From NCBI GenBank assembly GCA_037074705.1, contig CM073590.1, positions 6,774,001 through 6,838,000 on the forward strand: a stretch of 64,000 nt of DNA. Direction: 5' to 3'. The notes under the pieces are model-generated. The model had not been told where the DNA came from and did not search any database. It saw only the letters and a list, made by a program, of their open reading frames with translations. A program made the translations under genes and the position numbers. The stretch is from Zhengitettix transpicula. Lineage: Eukaryota > Arthropoda > Insecta > Orthoptera > Tetrigidae. Below are positions 35,715 to 47,504 of this stretch, piece after piece; position 1 is the first letter of the stretch, and the number at the start of each line of letters is the position of its first letter.

Positions 35715-36241
35715 GAAGCCTGCGAGATGATTCTCTCGCAGGCAAAACCTTGTAGGAGAGATACGAAAGGGTTACCTTTGGGGAAGCCTTTTCCTCTCCG
35801 TTTTTGAACTAAGGATCCCACAAGCCGAGGCACCTCGGCCTGTTCTGAGAGGTGTATGTTCCGGGGTCACAGACCTTGGGCATACGGTAACAGTTGTCCT
35901 CTATTCCCATTGGAATAGTCGGCCAGCTGCCTCCTAAACTGGTCGAGGTACGGAGAAGGGAATGCTGCGTCCCCACAGCAAACTCCTCTCCCGCTATCGG
36001 AAGGGCGTGGGACAAGTACCAAATGCCCGACCTACCTGATGGAGGTTTTTCTACGGTTTTTCCTGCATTTCTTTAGGCGAATGTCGGGTAGGATCCTTAA
36101 AATATAGCCCGAAGACCCTAGTTAACCCTTGGCTACCTTCCTCTACCCTTCCGCATCCCCCCTTTCAAATCCCTTCGTATGCTATTAAAGGGGAGCTGCC
36201 CCAAGTGGATTACCCTCATGTAGCTTGTTGCCCTAAAAAAA
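35715..36241 (+). mobile_element. HHE retroelement copy 6 (recombinant), full length
   Basis: About 527 bp, from the 5' hairpin CCTGCGAGA-TGATTC-TCTCGCAGG, through CCGAGGCACCTCGG and CTATTCCCATTGGAATAG, to CCCTCATGTAGCTTGTTGCCC and A8. It is close to the consensus of the other copies and is probably young. The base run after the tail, ACATTCAACACT, is matched (inverted) in the spacer and not directly upstream. Confidence 0.9.
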
Positions 36242-36253
36242 ACATTCAACACT
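36242..36253. repeat. Target-site duplication, outer copy for HHE at 36.2 kb
   Basis: ACATTCAACACT follows the poly(A) of copy 6. Its reverse complement lies at 35656-35667 beside copy 5. Confidence 0.85.
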
Positions 36254-39200
36254 AGGACGTAAGAAAGACATGTAAGAAATGCGCAGAATCAGCCTATGCA
36301 TCGACGGATTTTACCGGTTTATTAATACGACGGAAGTTTAGAATAACGAAAAGTTTGCTCTATTTCTGCATAATTTAGTTGAATCCATTGGAAATATCCT
36401 TTTCTTTCAATGTTTTTCTTTAATAAGTGCGAAAAATTGTTGAGTTTTTTCCCTAACATCTGTAATTATTGTCTTACTTTTCACTTAAGTTATTTCTTTT
36501 TTACTCTTTCGTCAAATGTTCCCGCTGAATAATTTTTTTCGTAACTTTCTCTTTTTGACAATAGTGTATATTCTTCGCATTTGTTATCATTATGTTAATT
36601 CAGGACGAATACTTCAGTCACTTAAATACCATTTAATATTGTTCTGTACGCCAGCTTTATTCTGACCTTAATTTAGTGTTATATCGTACTGATATAACTT
36701 CTCCGGTTTTTAACGTTCGAAAGATATACCCAAAATATATTCTTTGAACTTCAGAAGAGTTTTTGTACAGTGTAATCTAGGAACTGCCAACTTGCACATA
36801 CTATTGATGTCGTATATTATTTACTTCATTATTTTTTTCACATTTTGAGAACTTACACTGATATATATGCAAATAAGGCTAATCGATTTTTATGGACCAC
36901 AATACGCAACAAAAAATTGAATGATTTTAGTTAAAATTCTTGAAGATCATGTTTCAAGGAACATTTTATTAGTCCTTTGTCGTTGAGAGAATTTCGTTAT
37001 CATACAGATATAATAATTTTAGAAACTGTTATATTCCACACATTGTCAGAAGGCTGAAAAGGGGAAAACCAGCTGTTCTTGTGTAATGTGTTGTGTATAA
37101 AAGTCCGTGAGTGAAGTGTACAAATATCAGAAAAATCTTGAAGACAGCAGTAGACAGACGGTAGTTCATAAGTATATAGTTTAATAGATTTAAGATGACA
37201 ATTGAAGGTTAGTATTTAAAAATTACACACACAATGATGCTATTATAAAAAATAAATTTATATGATTGAGTTATATCCGAATGTTAATTGTTAATCAATA
37301 TTTGTTACAATATAATTAAATAAAATTGTCTCATTTTCCTTTCTTCGTTAACTTGGCATCATAATTTTCGTGGTGACTCTTTCATATGTTATAATTTTAA
37401 TTACATTGTGATTAGAAATCACCATTCGTATGACAAAAATGAAATATCGATGGGTGGGATACGTAACAAAATTAAATTAGAGTGTAATATTTGATGATAT
37501 TATCTGATTAAAAACGAGAGTGAATCTGTATTGAAGCATGGGCCTGTTAATTTAGAAATGGACTGGACGAGATGTAGGCTACGCCTTCCTTGCGCGTCCA
37601 AGGATAAATATTTGCCGAGGATAGGTAAGCGTAGGCTTTGCTGTGTTGACATACGGCCGCTCGCCAACGACAAATTAAATTACACCACTCTAGCTACCTT
37701 TAGATTACGAAAACATTTATTCGGCGCAAGGAAACTGACACCCGTAGCAAGTACTCAATATTTCACCGCCTTAGCGCACCATTATTCAGAGCGCAAATTC
37801 CTCGCCTTGAAGCGTTAGAAATTCCCTTACCCAACGCACGGGGATGTGGTAAACAGAATTCTATATGTAACCAGTGGATGGAGTAGGTACATTCTGACTC
37901 AGTAATACGCAATTGAAGATGCACGTTCTAACGTCGTGAATATTACTTTTATTTTTTAATTGTTGTTATTTATCATATCCGTTAAATGTAAGATGATTTG
38001 CTTTGTTTGGCAATTCAGAATGTATGATCACAGAGTCTATACTGAACGATGCAGTAAACGCGAGTTATTTGGAGGCGAAAGCTCTTGTTTGATCAGCTGG
38101 TAGTCTCAAAGGTGGCCTGCGTCCCTTTTGGGACAAAGGAAAGTGGATACATTGAACTCGCGGACAACAAAAATGCGTTAAAAAGGTGACTTGAAGCTTG
38201 GAGTGACGACCGAAATTATTAGGCTTAACAAATTTCAACCCGGAAACATCTGTTTGGCAGATGGGCCACCAAAATTTCAGTCATCTGGGAGAATTCCGTT
38301 TGGAGGGAAATACTACAGATTCCATTGGATGAGGTCAACCTGAAATACGAACAAAATTAGAATCGATTGGTGAACTTGAGAATTTCGAGATCTGAGAAGT
38401 AAAACTCAAAGAAGCGAAGACACAGTAAAGGGCAGTCGGTAACCAACCACAGTAAAGATCAGTTAGCTATCGAACGCGAAGTTGAGAGGGTGTACCATCT
38501 GCTCGACGCCATACCAATTATGTACTCGACAGAACCAACAGAAGTCAACGACGCCGACAACCGCCACTCCACATCTGACTATGACCGCAACACCCTCAGA
38601 CACTGCCATTAAAAATTCGTCGGCACGGTGTCGTGAATATTGTTTTATTTTCAAGTCTCATAATGTCAGAGTCCTCAGTTTATTCACTTCAATTAAATTC
38701 AATTTCCATGTTGCCGTTCACCCCACGTTGTTCATAAGAACAACCCAGAGATAAAGAGACGTTGTTTTTAATTATTTATGTGTTTTTTTATATTAATTCA
38801 TTTTTAATGTTGATTTTTTCTTATTAAATTATTATATTAAATTAATTGAATCATTTTTATTTTTAAAACCCAATATATACACAGTTAAGTATTACAATCC
38901 TAAAAGCGGTAGGCAGTAATAGACGAGTGTTCCCTCAGCCATCTCCTTTACAGATTAAACAAATTGATTGTCAGGGTAAAAGTAACAGACGACGCTCTTA
39001 GTTGTGTTCGACAAAGTGCTGCTACAAATTCTTTGTACGACGTGGAAAATGAGAACAGAGATGTATGTAAAATAGAGTATCTAGGTAAACAGCTGGAAGA
39101 CTTTGGCTAATTTATCAGACTTTTCTGACAGTGTGTGTTGAAAGATGGCGTACATTGGGTAAAGAAATACGACGCAAACCAACGGCGCACAACGAACGTA

Positions 39201-40226
39201 ACGTATGACTGTTTTCGCTATTTTTGTTTGTCTATCAGACTGGATAGTTTCTATCTTAGATACGCACAACTTATTTTGTTTTATACTCAGCTATATGAGT
39301 TACTACAGCCAAAGGTGACCGAGAAAATTCTTTTGAAAAAAAATTCAGTAACGTCATCATCTTCATAGAAACTCACTACAGACAAAACAAATTAAAATTT
39401 ACTGAAGAGGAGTTCAAACAAAACATTCACGAATTCTATTGCGACTACCGACCAGAAATATTCTGTCTTTGAAATCTGGCTAACATTTAAATGATGATGA
39501 AATATAATACTTATTTTTAAAAATTAAAGACTTTGTTCAGCAAGTGTCCTCGAGCATTTTAGGTAAAACACCACACTTAAAAATAAAAGCAAAATATCAT
39601 AATTCTCATTTAAAACTAAATTAGAAAATTCCTTCAAATTATAATTTTTTAAAATGACATCCCGTACACGATTTTCCCCTATCAGCATATAATGTATGCA
39701 ACCGTTTGTACTACACATTTGGTGAATAATTAAAAATTAATTAACAGCTGTTGAATTGTTTTTATTCCATTATAATAGGCTCAGTAATGTCGAAACTTGT
39801 TTAAGAACATTCTTTTCTAAAGTTTCATGCTACTTGGTAAATATTCGCAAGTGTAAGACGAAGAGAAGATTGTTCTCCGAAAGTAGTTACAAACGCCAGA
39901 ACACGACGCGATCACTTCATGACACTGCCAACTTCATCAATAATGTTTCAACACATTACCCACGCTCAACTTGTAGACATGTACTTCAGAGTTTCTGCTA
40001 TTTGACGCATTTTAGCGACATCAATTTTTCACACACTGGGGAGAGAGCGCCTAGTTCTCCATTGCCGTCGTCTCAAGTTATTGTAACTTTTGCAGGATAT
40101 TCCTAAAGTTCAGAATTTTTAATATCTTTAGGAAAATATGCTACATAAGTGATATGAAAATATAGTACATATTTTTTGTGGATTGAAATTAGTGTGGAGT
40201 TTAGTCATTTTTCTTTTCAAATATAT
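36254..40226. other. Intergenic DNA, no gene recognised
   Basis: AT-rich with GC-richer patches at 37530-37850 and 38060-38600. The 95-codon frame at 37531-37818 has no motif I recognise. The interval 38080-38760 has an LTR- or retroelement-like texture (GTCCCTTTTGGGAC palindrome, ACAACCAACAG tracts), but no ends or duplications were found. The opposed frames at 38463-38754 are unassigned. The 116-codon frame at 39756-40106 shows no domain. Confidence 0.45.
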
Positions 40227-40285
40227 TTTGACTTGTCCTATTTCCTAAGCGAGGACTAATGGCGCTAATAAATCTAATAAAATCA
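40227..40285 (+). repeat. Short hairpin repeat, copy 2 (partner at 1507-1560)
   Basis: GACTTGTCCTATTTCCTAAG then GAGGACTAATGG, followed by AATAAAT-type sequence, as at 1507-1560. Sequence upstream of the motif is not shared, so only the 3' tail of the element is recognised, or the element is very short. Confidence 0.5.
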
Positions 40286-41860
40286 TATTTTTCATTACAA
40301 AACGTCGAGTCGAACTTTCAATAAATAAATATTATTTAATTAAAATAAATTTGGAATTATAATTTTAAAAATCAATTCATATTTTTATAATTTGAATCGC
40401 ATTATTATAAATTCAACCACAACATGTTTCCAATCTCTTTGAATGACGATTAATTTTAGAATTTTCAACTTACATCTTCCATAATGGCTGCGTTTTACTT
40501 GACGTATTGCCCTGTTGCTACTTTGAAGGAGTCCAAATATCTGATTTAATCCTAAGGGACCGCAGTTCCTGAAACAAGCTGTTATTAGTGCGATACCACT
40601 CAGCGATTTATGTCCGGCCAACAGATCCACGATGAAATGGTTCTGCTGTATATTTGTGCCTCTTTGGCAAGTTTGACGGAGCATTGGCTTAATAAGCGAA
40701 GGGATGTCGACGTGGCCCGAGCGAGCTAATCCCCGCTAATTCCGGCCCTGCTTACGAAGCAACCACAGCCTGCAACACAGCACATCACAGCACAACACAC
40801 CAGAGCCGATAATACGAGTATGCAACTCCTTACAGCACTGATAGGTTGCACGACTTATCTCAGAAATGGTCAATGAGCTAACGCAGCATAAACTACTCCG
40901 TAGCTGAAACGACGATCCATTCAAATATGAAAATATCTTCACAACTTCATTACAAGATGTGTTGAGGAATTAATTATTGCAGACATTCGTAGACTACCAA
41001 CCTCAGAAACGCACATTCATAAAATGGTCTCAAAATGAGCACTTAATTTTTACACTTATTCTAAAACAAACTGATTGACCGACGCTGCCGCTGTTAATCC
41101 TTTATTAAGCAGGGAACGAGTTAAATATTGTAAAATAGAAACAATTTTACTTAGAGATATTAAAAGGTAAGAGTATACAAATTATCTTTTACAGTCTCAC
41201 TATACTTTAAATTAACCCCCCCCCCCCCGAAACTTGACTGTCAAAATATTTTTAGTTTAAAATACTGAATCAAGTATTAATAAAATCTCGGTTACATAAC
41301 CCCTGAAGTAAATCGCATAAAATTTTACAAGGAACAAGCTTGACAATCTCTAATACAATAAGTAAAGGACTGCTCCGGTGACTTTTATCGTAATCGTTAA
41401 TGCAAATCAAACTGAAAAAATTGTAATTGCTTCATCCCAATTCCTGTCTCTTTGATCTCTTAAATTAAATTGGTATACATCTCATTTACAGCTGCCTTTT
41501 TTGGAATGTTCTACTGAGATGTACATGACTATATTTGTACTTGAATGTCATCGGACCTGTCACCCATCAGATAAGAAACCTCCAAAACAATGGATTCAAC
41601 ACTAATCTATCATTTTGGACATGTAATTCTAATCTCTTCCGAATTTTCTGTATAATAAATTTATTACATTAATAATAATAAGGGTTTATATCTTTGAGCG
41701 TGTTTTTAGAGTTGTTTTATCTATTTTTTTAGTTACTTTGGTGATGAATCTACGGAAGTAATAAATTAATTAACCATCTTAATACGCTTAATGCCAATGC
41801 CAAATTTCACTAATGCCAAATTTAAAAAATAATATCTGTGACGAATCTGTATGAAAAAAT
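40286..41860. other. Intergenic DNA
   Basis: A GC-richer patch at 40680-40960 carries CA-rich tracts (CAACACAGCACATCACAGC) and short unassigned frames; it may be regulatory. A C13 run lies at 41216-41228. Otherwise AT-rich with nothing recognised. Confidence 0.45.
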
Positions 41861-41867
41861 TCATGCC

Positions 41868-41935
41868 TCTCGGTTTAGTGGTTACGCAGATAACGCAATG
41901 AGTCAATAGTATTCGACTGTGGTATCTAAAATGAA
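41868..41935 (+). mobile_element. Possible tRNA-derived SINE head
   Basis: CTCTCGGTTTAGTGGTTACGC resembles a tRNA D-arm/A-box. About 35 bases further, GTATTCGACTGTGG is a weak B-box match. No acceptor stem forms. This is a resemblance only, and it may be a decayed SINE or chance. Confidence 0.3.
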
Positions 41936-42189
41936 ATAACTTTACAAAGTTTTGCGTAGCTTACGGACACAGTAACTATCTGAGAGAGCCCGACTTTTCC
42001 CGGGTTGATGTAATTGAACTCGGTGATATCCATAGCCACGGATTTTACATCATTCTCTGTTGTTTGCGTTTTTTATATGACGCCCCTCCACCCCACCCCT
42101 AAAGGTGCGCCTCTCTCATGCCGAAAGGGGTTTGAATTATAGAGAATCAAGATCAGAAGACACAGTACCAATCTCGTTGACCCCGAAAA

Positions 42190-42365
42190 ATATTTTTCCG
42201 GCGCAAATATCGGCATTTTGAACCGTTTTTGAAAATTACCACCCCGTCCAACCCCGTTCCAGTGTGCGATAGACGTGTCTTACCCCACAGTGTTTCTTTA
42301 CTGTTCGTAATAGTAATTAAAGGAAAGGAACATGAGTATAAAATACACACATACAGGAAACTATA
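42190..42365 (+). mobile_element. RTE-like LINE or SINE tail, copy 2
   Basis: GAAAATTACCACCCCGTCC, CCCCACAGTGTTTCTTTACTG, AAAGGAACATGAGTATAAAA and ACACACATACAGG follow the same order as the blocks at 21985-22215. Identity is low, so the copies are old. No coding portion is attached. Confidence 0.45.
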
Positions 42366-43616
42366 TTAATTAAGAAGAAGATGAAGAAAAATATTCTTAA
42401 ATGAGATTAACACATAATTACTTTAAAATTGTAGTTTAAATCGTTCGAATACAAAGATGATTAAACGTACAACTGAAATATGCTATTTTTACAAATATTT
42501 GAAAATAAAAAGTAAATTTTAAATGGTTCTTGCTTCACAGTTGATTCATGTATTAATTACACAATAACTGATTACACTTAATCTATTAATATAATTAACT
42601 TGGTGCGCACTTCTAGTCTTTTCATATTAACGTCCGATATGAGACGTTGAAAATTCTATTTGAAATATTTTCAATAATTATTTCTGAAGACTACGCTCTG
42701 CGTTCATTGCTCTTTAGCCAGATACTGATTCAGAGATCTCGTGTCGTCGTACGTGGTATTTAGTGAGACAGATTCCGAGTTTCCACATTAATTTTAGCAC
42801 GAGCTATCCTCATAATTAAACAGAACGATGGGGGTGAAGATACGAGATCAATTAATGGTCGTGATGACCTGACAGCAGTGCTGGCAGCCCCTCAATGTTT
42901 GCCCGAAAGGGTTAACAAGCGACGCACGATTGCGCTGCAATTCGGCTGCAGTTGCTTGCTTAGCCGTGTTTGTTCTCGGTATATATGCCGTTGTGCAGGC
43001 CTGCCCACACATAAGCAAGAGTGAGAATTTTAGATTGTCTCTCGAGTATCGACTTAATTATCATTCCAAACTTTGATTAATTGGAGTGCTGTCATGGTTT
43101 CAGCAATCAAGCTCACATCCATTACGAAAATGAAACAGGCAGTGATTTACAGTCACCGCGTAAAGGTTGGAAGAGAGGCTGTGGTTTATCGTAGTAACAG
43201 TTCAATGGGAAGATCGGTCGCGGTGGTCTCAAAACCAGATCGTTCAATCAACGGCCGTTAAATTAGTATATCAGTCGTAGACACAGAATCATACTTGTTA
43301 TGTCTGGTTCCAGGTTTAATGATGTATTATTGGCGCATCCAGATTACTTCTACCAGACGCGTAAGTTTGCTTCTTTATAAATAACAATGTTGCTGATCTG
43401 TACATGTTCAAGATTGAATCCTTATCTATCTGACAATTTGCCACTTTTGTACGTTCATAATTATAATTGAATATGTAACATCCTATCTGTCGTCGACTTC
43501 ATGAATTACCAATTATGTTAAGAATTAGCCCAGTAGTTATATACATCTTACCGCAGAAAACGTCGTTTTATTTATACTGCGCCCATTAGTAAATAACCCA
43601 GTTATCAAATTCGAAA
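42366..43616. other. Intergenic DNA with a GC-richer patch at 42690-43060
   Basis: The patch has TGTTTGCCCGAAAGGGTTAA, GCAATTCGGCTGCAGTTGC and GGTATATATGCCG (42979-42991). The last could be a TATA box, but no initiator or transcript can be assigned. The frame at 43073-43261 (62 codons) has no motif. Candidate regulatory DNA. Confidence 0.4.
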
Positions 43617-44261
43617 GGTCTCGGGAAAAGTTTCTGACGCCTAAAAACCACGAAATTTTGCACCTCTCTTCAGTTTTCCGCTAATAGCATTGAAAATAAT
43701 GTTGAGTTGTAAGTTGTAGAGCATAAAACTCGGCATCAAATATTGGGTCCTTGAGTCTCGTTCGAACGAAGTGGCAGAAATAATTCGTCAAATTTACATT
43801 TTATAGTATCTACATTGTTTTGCAAGGAACAAAGAATAGCAAAACTGCTCCGACTCAAATCGCCAGGTCTGACTCCTATTCTTTCTCCCTTGCAAAAGAA
43901 TATTAATAACATAAAATGTCGTAGGACAATACACTCGGTGACTGGTATTAAATTCTATGTGATAGTTCATATATACAGTTTAATCTATCTTGATGAGTAA
44001 TTAATTTTCTTCTTGAATACTAACGGAAATAAATACCGAGACGTAAGTTTGATTGTTACGGTACACTAATAACATTTCTACCCTTTCGTCCCACCAAATT
44101 TCCTACTCATATACACCATTCGATGAAGAATTTTATGCTCTACAATTTGTAACGCAACATTATTTTCAAGATAATGCTTCATCCTTTAGCTATTAGCGAA
44201 AAACTCAAAAGAGGTGCAAAAATTCGTATTTTTTTTTGGCCACAGAAACGTTTCCCCAGGC
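43617..44261. mobile_element. Non-autonomous element with ~125-bp terminal inverted repeats
   Basis: The left arm (43617-43740) and right arm (44120-44261, reverse complement) align over TCTCGGGAAAAGTTTCTG / CCTGGGGAAACGTTTCTG, TTTTGCACCTCT, TCGCTAATAGC, GAAAATAATGTTG and TTGTAGAGCATAAAA. The right arm has a ~20-bp insertion near 44171-44190. The internal ~380 bp has no transposase frame. Flanking bases (AATTCGAAA and ATTTAGAAA) are only roughly alike, so no duplication can be claimed and the superfamily is open. Part of its interior recurs at 45776-45930. Confidence 0.65.
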
Positions 44262-44307
44262 ATTTAGAAATGGAAAACTCTTTATTTCACTAACGGCCAC
44301 TACATAT

Positions 44308-45328
44308 TGTAATGCCAATTAATTAAGACATTAATTGTAAATTTAAAAAAATTAATTGTTTGAAAAATCTATTCTTACGGCGGTACAGAACACAGCAACA
44401 ATGTAGCCAAGTATTGTTTCCTTTGTCGGAAAAGTAATGCGCGCTCAAAATTACGAGAGAATTCAGTTCACATTATGATATGGTACAGTTCAGATCGCAT
44501 TAGCAGGAAGGCTTCGTCGCAGGAAGATATTGAGAAGTTACAGTTGGCTGGAAGGTTTGGTCAAGTACATGTCGTATTAAAATAGACGAGATTTTCTTTT
44601 AAAAAGTAAAGTTAAGTAGAAGCAGTGGACAGTCAGACACGACAGAAATTAGTCGAGACAAGACAATTTCAAATATTCAAAGGAAATTTGCAGAGAAACA
44701 TCGAGAATTACCAATCAACAGCTTTGATTGGTACCTGCACATTTTACTCAAGACGAAATATTCACTTGAGCAGAACTACGAAACCTGCTAAACACAAACA
44801 GTTTTTGGTGCACATAGCCGAGCAGAAGTCAATCGAGAGAGAGAGACGAAAGGAAGATTATCCTGGTTCCTGATTTTTTATCTAAAAATATTAATTTTAG
44901 AATCTGTGAGTTTTTTAGAAGCAGTGAAAAACCCCGCCATAGTGTTTCGTCAATTACAAGGTATCCTGGAATGCTGCCGTGAGTAACAATATGAAACAAA
45001 TAATTATGTAAACCTGATTAAAAGATAGACGTCAGATTTAGTTTTCTTCTTTTGATTAAAATTTGTTAAATAGAATCTATCTTTTTAGTTTAATTTTGTT
45101 GACAAGTAAATTTCGTCATAGTTAATTGACGAGTAAATCTTTTCTCTTTTAAATTGGAATTTGTGTTTAAGTTGAGAAATAAAATGATTCGCCATTATCA
45201 AACCCAGTAGAGACCCTGAGATAATTTTTAAATTGTGTAATTGTTTTTAAACATTGATAATAAATTTGTTTGTTTGTAAAGTTAATTATATTTTTATTTA
45301 ATTAACGCCATTATTTTTGATTATTATA
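44308..45328 (+). mobile_element. Solo LTR (LTR-B), about 1.0 kb, ATAT target duplication
   Basis: Begins TGTAATGCCAATTAATTAAG and ends ATTATTATA (a mutated form of the ATTATTACA end of LTR-A). ATAT lies at 44304-44307 and 45329-45332. It shares with LTR-A the blocks GCGCTCAAAATTACGAGA, AATCTGTGAGTT, GCTGCCGTGAGTAAC, GACGTCAGATTTAG, TATCAAACCCAGTAGAGACC and AATAAA near 45258. With LTR-C the 5' 40 bases are nearly identical. No internal region follows. It sits 46 bp after the inverted-repeat element. Confidence 0.75.
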
Positions 45329-45332
45329 ATAT

Positions 45333-45775
45333 ATAAGTTGCGAAAAAGAAAACCCGAGTTTCAGTTACCGTAGTCAATAATTCAATTTTGTTTGGAATTT
45401 CCTCTTGAAATAATATATGCTGATCCTTGACGAAGTAGACGCAATAATGTGAAAACTCATTCAAATACAATTGACTTTTTTGTGATTAATCCATTAAAAC
45501 AGACCGGCAACCAGGCACGATGGGGATTGATATATTTTTTTTTAATTTTTAGTTTTTGTCAAAGAACACTGTTGACAGGAGTATCTTTTAATAAGTATAA
45601 ATTTTATTATGGTTTAAGAGTAGATCGATGGGTGAGGGGAAGAAGAAAAATTGTGAAAAGATGCGCGGAGAGAAACCTTTGAAAAATGGGAGACTAAATT
45701 CGGTAAGCCGAGCAGCGTTCCGTAACAATACCTAATAAAAAAAACTGAATTATTAGATTCCGACCGCATCTAATT
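45333..45775. other. Spacer between LTR-B and a dispersed fragment
   Basis: AT-rich. The 77-codon frame at 45449-45682 (basic at its end) has no recognised motif. Confidence 0.5.
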
Positions 45776-45930
45776 ACACGGTGACTTGTATTAAATTCTA
45801 TCTAATATTCTTCTTGAATACTTACCAATACGCAAAGTTGATTGTTATGGTGATCTAACAATATATATGTCATACTACTACTACTATTTTGGAATAGATA
45901 CAAGAGATGCAAAAGGTTATTAGTTTTGAT
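45776..45930 (+). mobile_element. Fragment related to the interior of the 43.6-kb inverted-repeat element
   Basis: CACGGTGACTTGTATTAAATTC, TTCTTCTTGAATACTTACC and GTTGATTGTTATGGTGATC match 43936-44070 with an internal deletion. A trailing AGAGATGCAAAAG resembles AGAGGTGCAAAA of the right arm. The left terminal repeat is absent. Confidence 0.6.
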
Positions 45931-46254
45931 GTATTAAAACCCGTCAGTATACTAATAACACATTTGAATTACGTAAACTGTATTGAAACTAATATTCATA
46001 ATATTTAAATTTGTAGTATTGGAATTCATTAACACTTTAAAATACAGTGACGTTAAAATATTTATACATATATTTGACTGTAATTCAATAACAACAGCTG
46101 TAAATATTATTAGCGCTGACTCAATGCGCGTAAGAATAATAAAAATGTCCATAATTATTTTTATTATATTTACAGTCGTAACAACTACTAAAACCATTAG
46201 CAACATCGTACTCCGTTTGTCGGAAAGCTAATAATTGGGAGTTTCTCAGTATGG
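45931..46254. other. AT-rich spacer
   Basis: Opposed frames of 82-84 codons over 45952-46231 are Ile/Thr-rich and AT-driven. I treat both as chance. Confidence 0.5.
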
Positions 46255-46320
46255 GAACACACGCATACATCAACCATGCCATAGTCGGGATTTGAACCCC
46301 GGACCGCAATAAATATTTTT
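46255..46320 (-). mobile_element. tRNA-derived SINE fragment
   Basis: On the minus strand GCGGTCCGGGGTTCAAATCC contains a perfect B-box (GGTTCAAATCC) in a T-arm-like setting, followed by CGACTATGGCATGGTTG. No D-arm or acceptor stem is recovered upstream, so this is a SINE 3' tRNA-like piece and not a tRNA gene. Confidence 0.45.
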
Positions 46321-47490
46321 GGAGTAGTTTTCTTTATAAAATTCAACCTCACCCTTACACTTATGAAGCTATAATTCTCATGGCAATTGTTATTTAACAT
46401 ACTTAAATATGTTTCGAGTAATATTAATTAATAAATGTAATATTTAACAAGAAGTAGTATACTTATTCCGAGCAGATCTTATTAGAGAATAACTATGCAA
46501 TAGGAGAGTTTGCTTTAATCATGATAAAACTATATTTAAATTTTTATTATTAAAGTATCATTTTATATATTAACACGTTTGTGTAAACAATTTTATGTAA
46601 GATAAGAAACTTATTTATTTTAATAACAATTTCTGTTTATACCAGAGCAAACGGAAATCGTAACAGTCAAAATTAAAACATCACTTTGAAGTGTCGGTAA
46701 ATAATTCGTCGGACAACACTGATCTGACACGCATGGCTACAGGGAAAGCCCGCTTGCTTTCATTCTGCACGACCATTTCATTGATTGTCGTGGTCTGTGT
46801 TCCTTGAAAGACTTTCGTCAACAGCATAACGAAAAAGTATCAGTTTACATTTCCTCCAGAAGAGAAACTTTGTAAAGCATCTACAAATTATTGGTCAATT
46901 CTTTGTGTAGCACTTACTGACCATTCCTAGAAATTTTCTCTTTGCTTACAACAAAAACTTTAAGTGTTTTGAGCGTTAAATATCTCTTTTCCAGTTACTC
47001 TGTATCTTTCCTCCTGTGCGTATGAAAAACGACAGAATTGTAGATTTTAAAACGCACGGAAGACATTGTCATATAACTTCGTCCCAAAGAAGAAGTAGGG
47101 ATAAATTGGAAACATACTGTCATCACTTTTCGACAATATCAATTCCGATGTGAGAATTACTGATGGTTTTGTTTGGTTCCCAACGGACATATCTCCGATG
47201 TAAGGTATCAGTGGGCTTCATTACTTGTAATGAAATATTATATAATTCATGACGACGGAATTTGGACACTTGACTGTGAATTTATGAATTGTACATTATT
47301 TACAACACTTATTATGATTTATTGTCTACTGTGGCAAAACAAATAACAGTGGTGATTTCGGAAAAATGATTTTTTTAAAATTTATTGTTTATTGTCGCGT
47401 CAACATTAAAGTCAATGGCGAGTTACCATACGAAGTACATCAAATTAATACAATTAGTTTATATTAACTTTACATTTTATTTGTAGTCTC
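46321..47490. other. Intergenic DNA
   Basis: AT-rich with no recognised feature. The 3' untranslated region of the LINE on the minus strand may extend some way into this interval, but no poly(A) end is visible. Confidence 0.5.
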
Positions 47491-47504
47491 AGATTCATTG
47501 TCAA

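Noticed and set aside
38080..38760. A further solo LTR
   Set aside because: Texture is suggestive, but no TG...CA ends, target duplication or second copy could be found.
42979..42991. TATA-box promoter of a host gene (GGTATATATGCCG)
   Set aside because: No initiator at proper spacing, no downstream coding frame and no support beyond the motif.
43617..45328. 43.6-45.3 kb as one composite LTR retrotransposon
   Set aside because: The first part has terminal inverted repeats and LTR-B has its own ATAT duplication, so they are separate neighbouring insertions.
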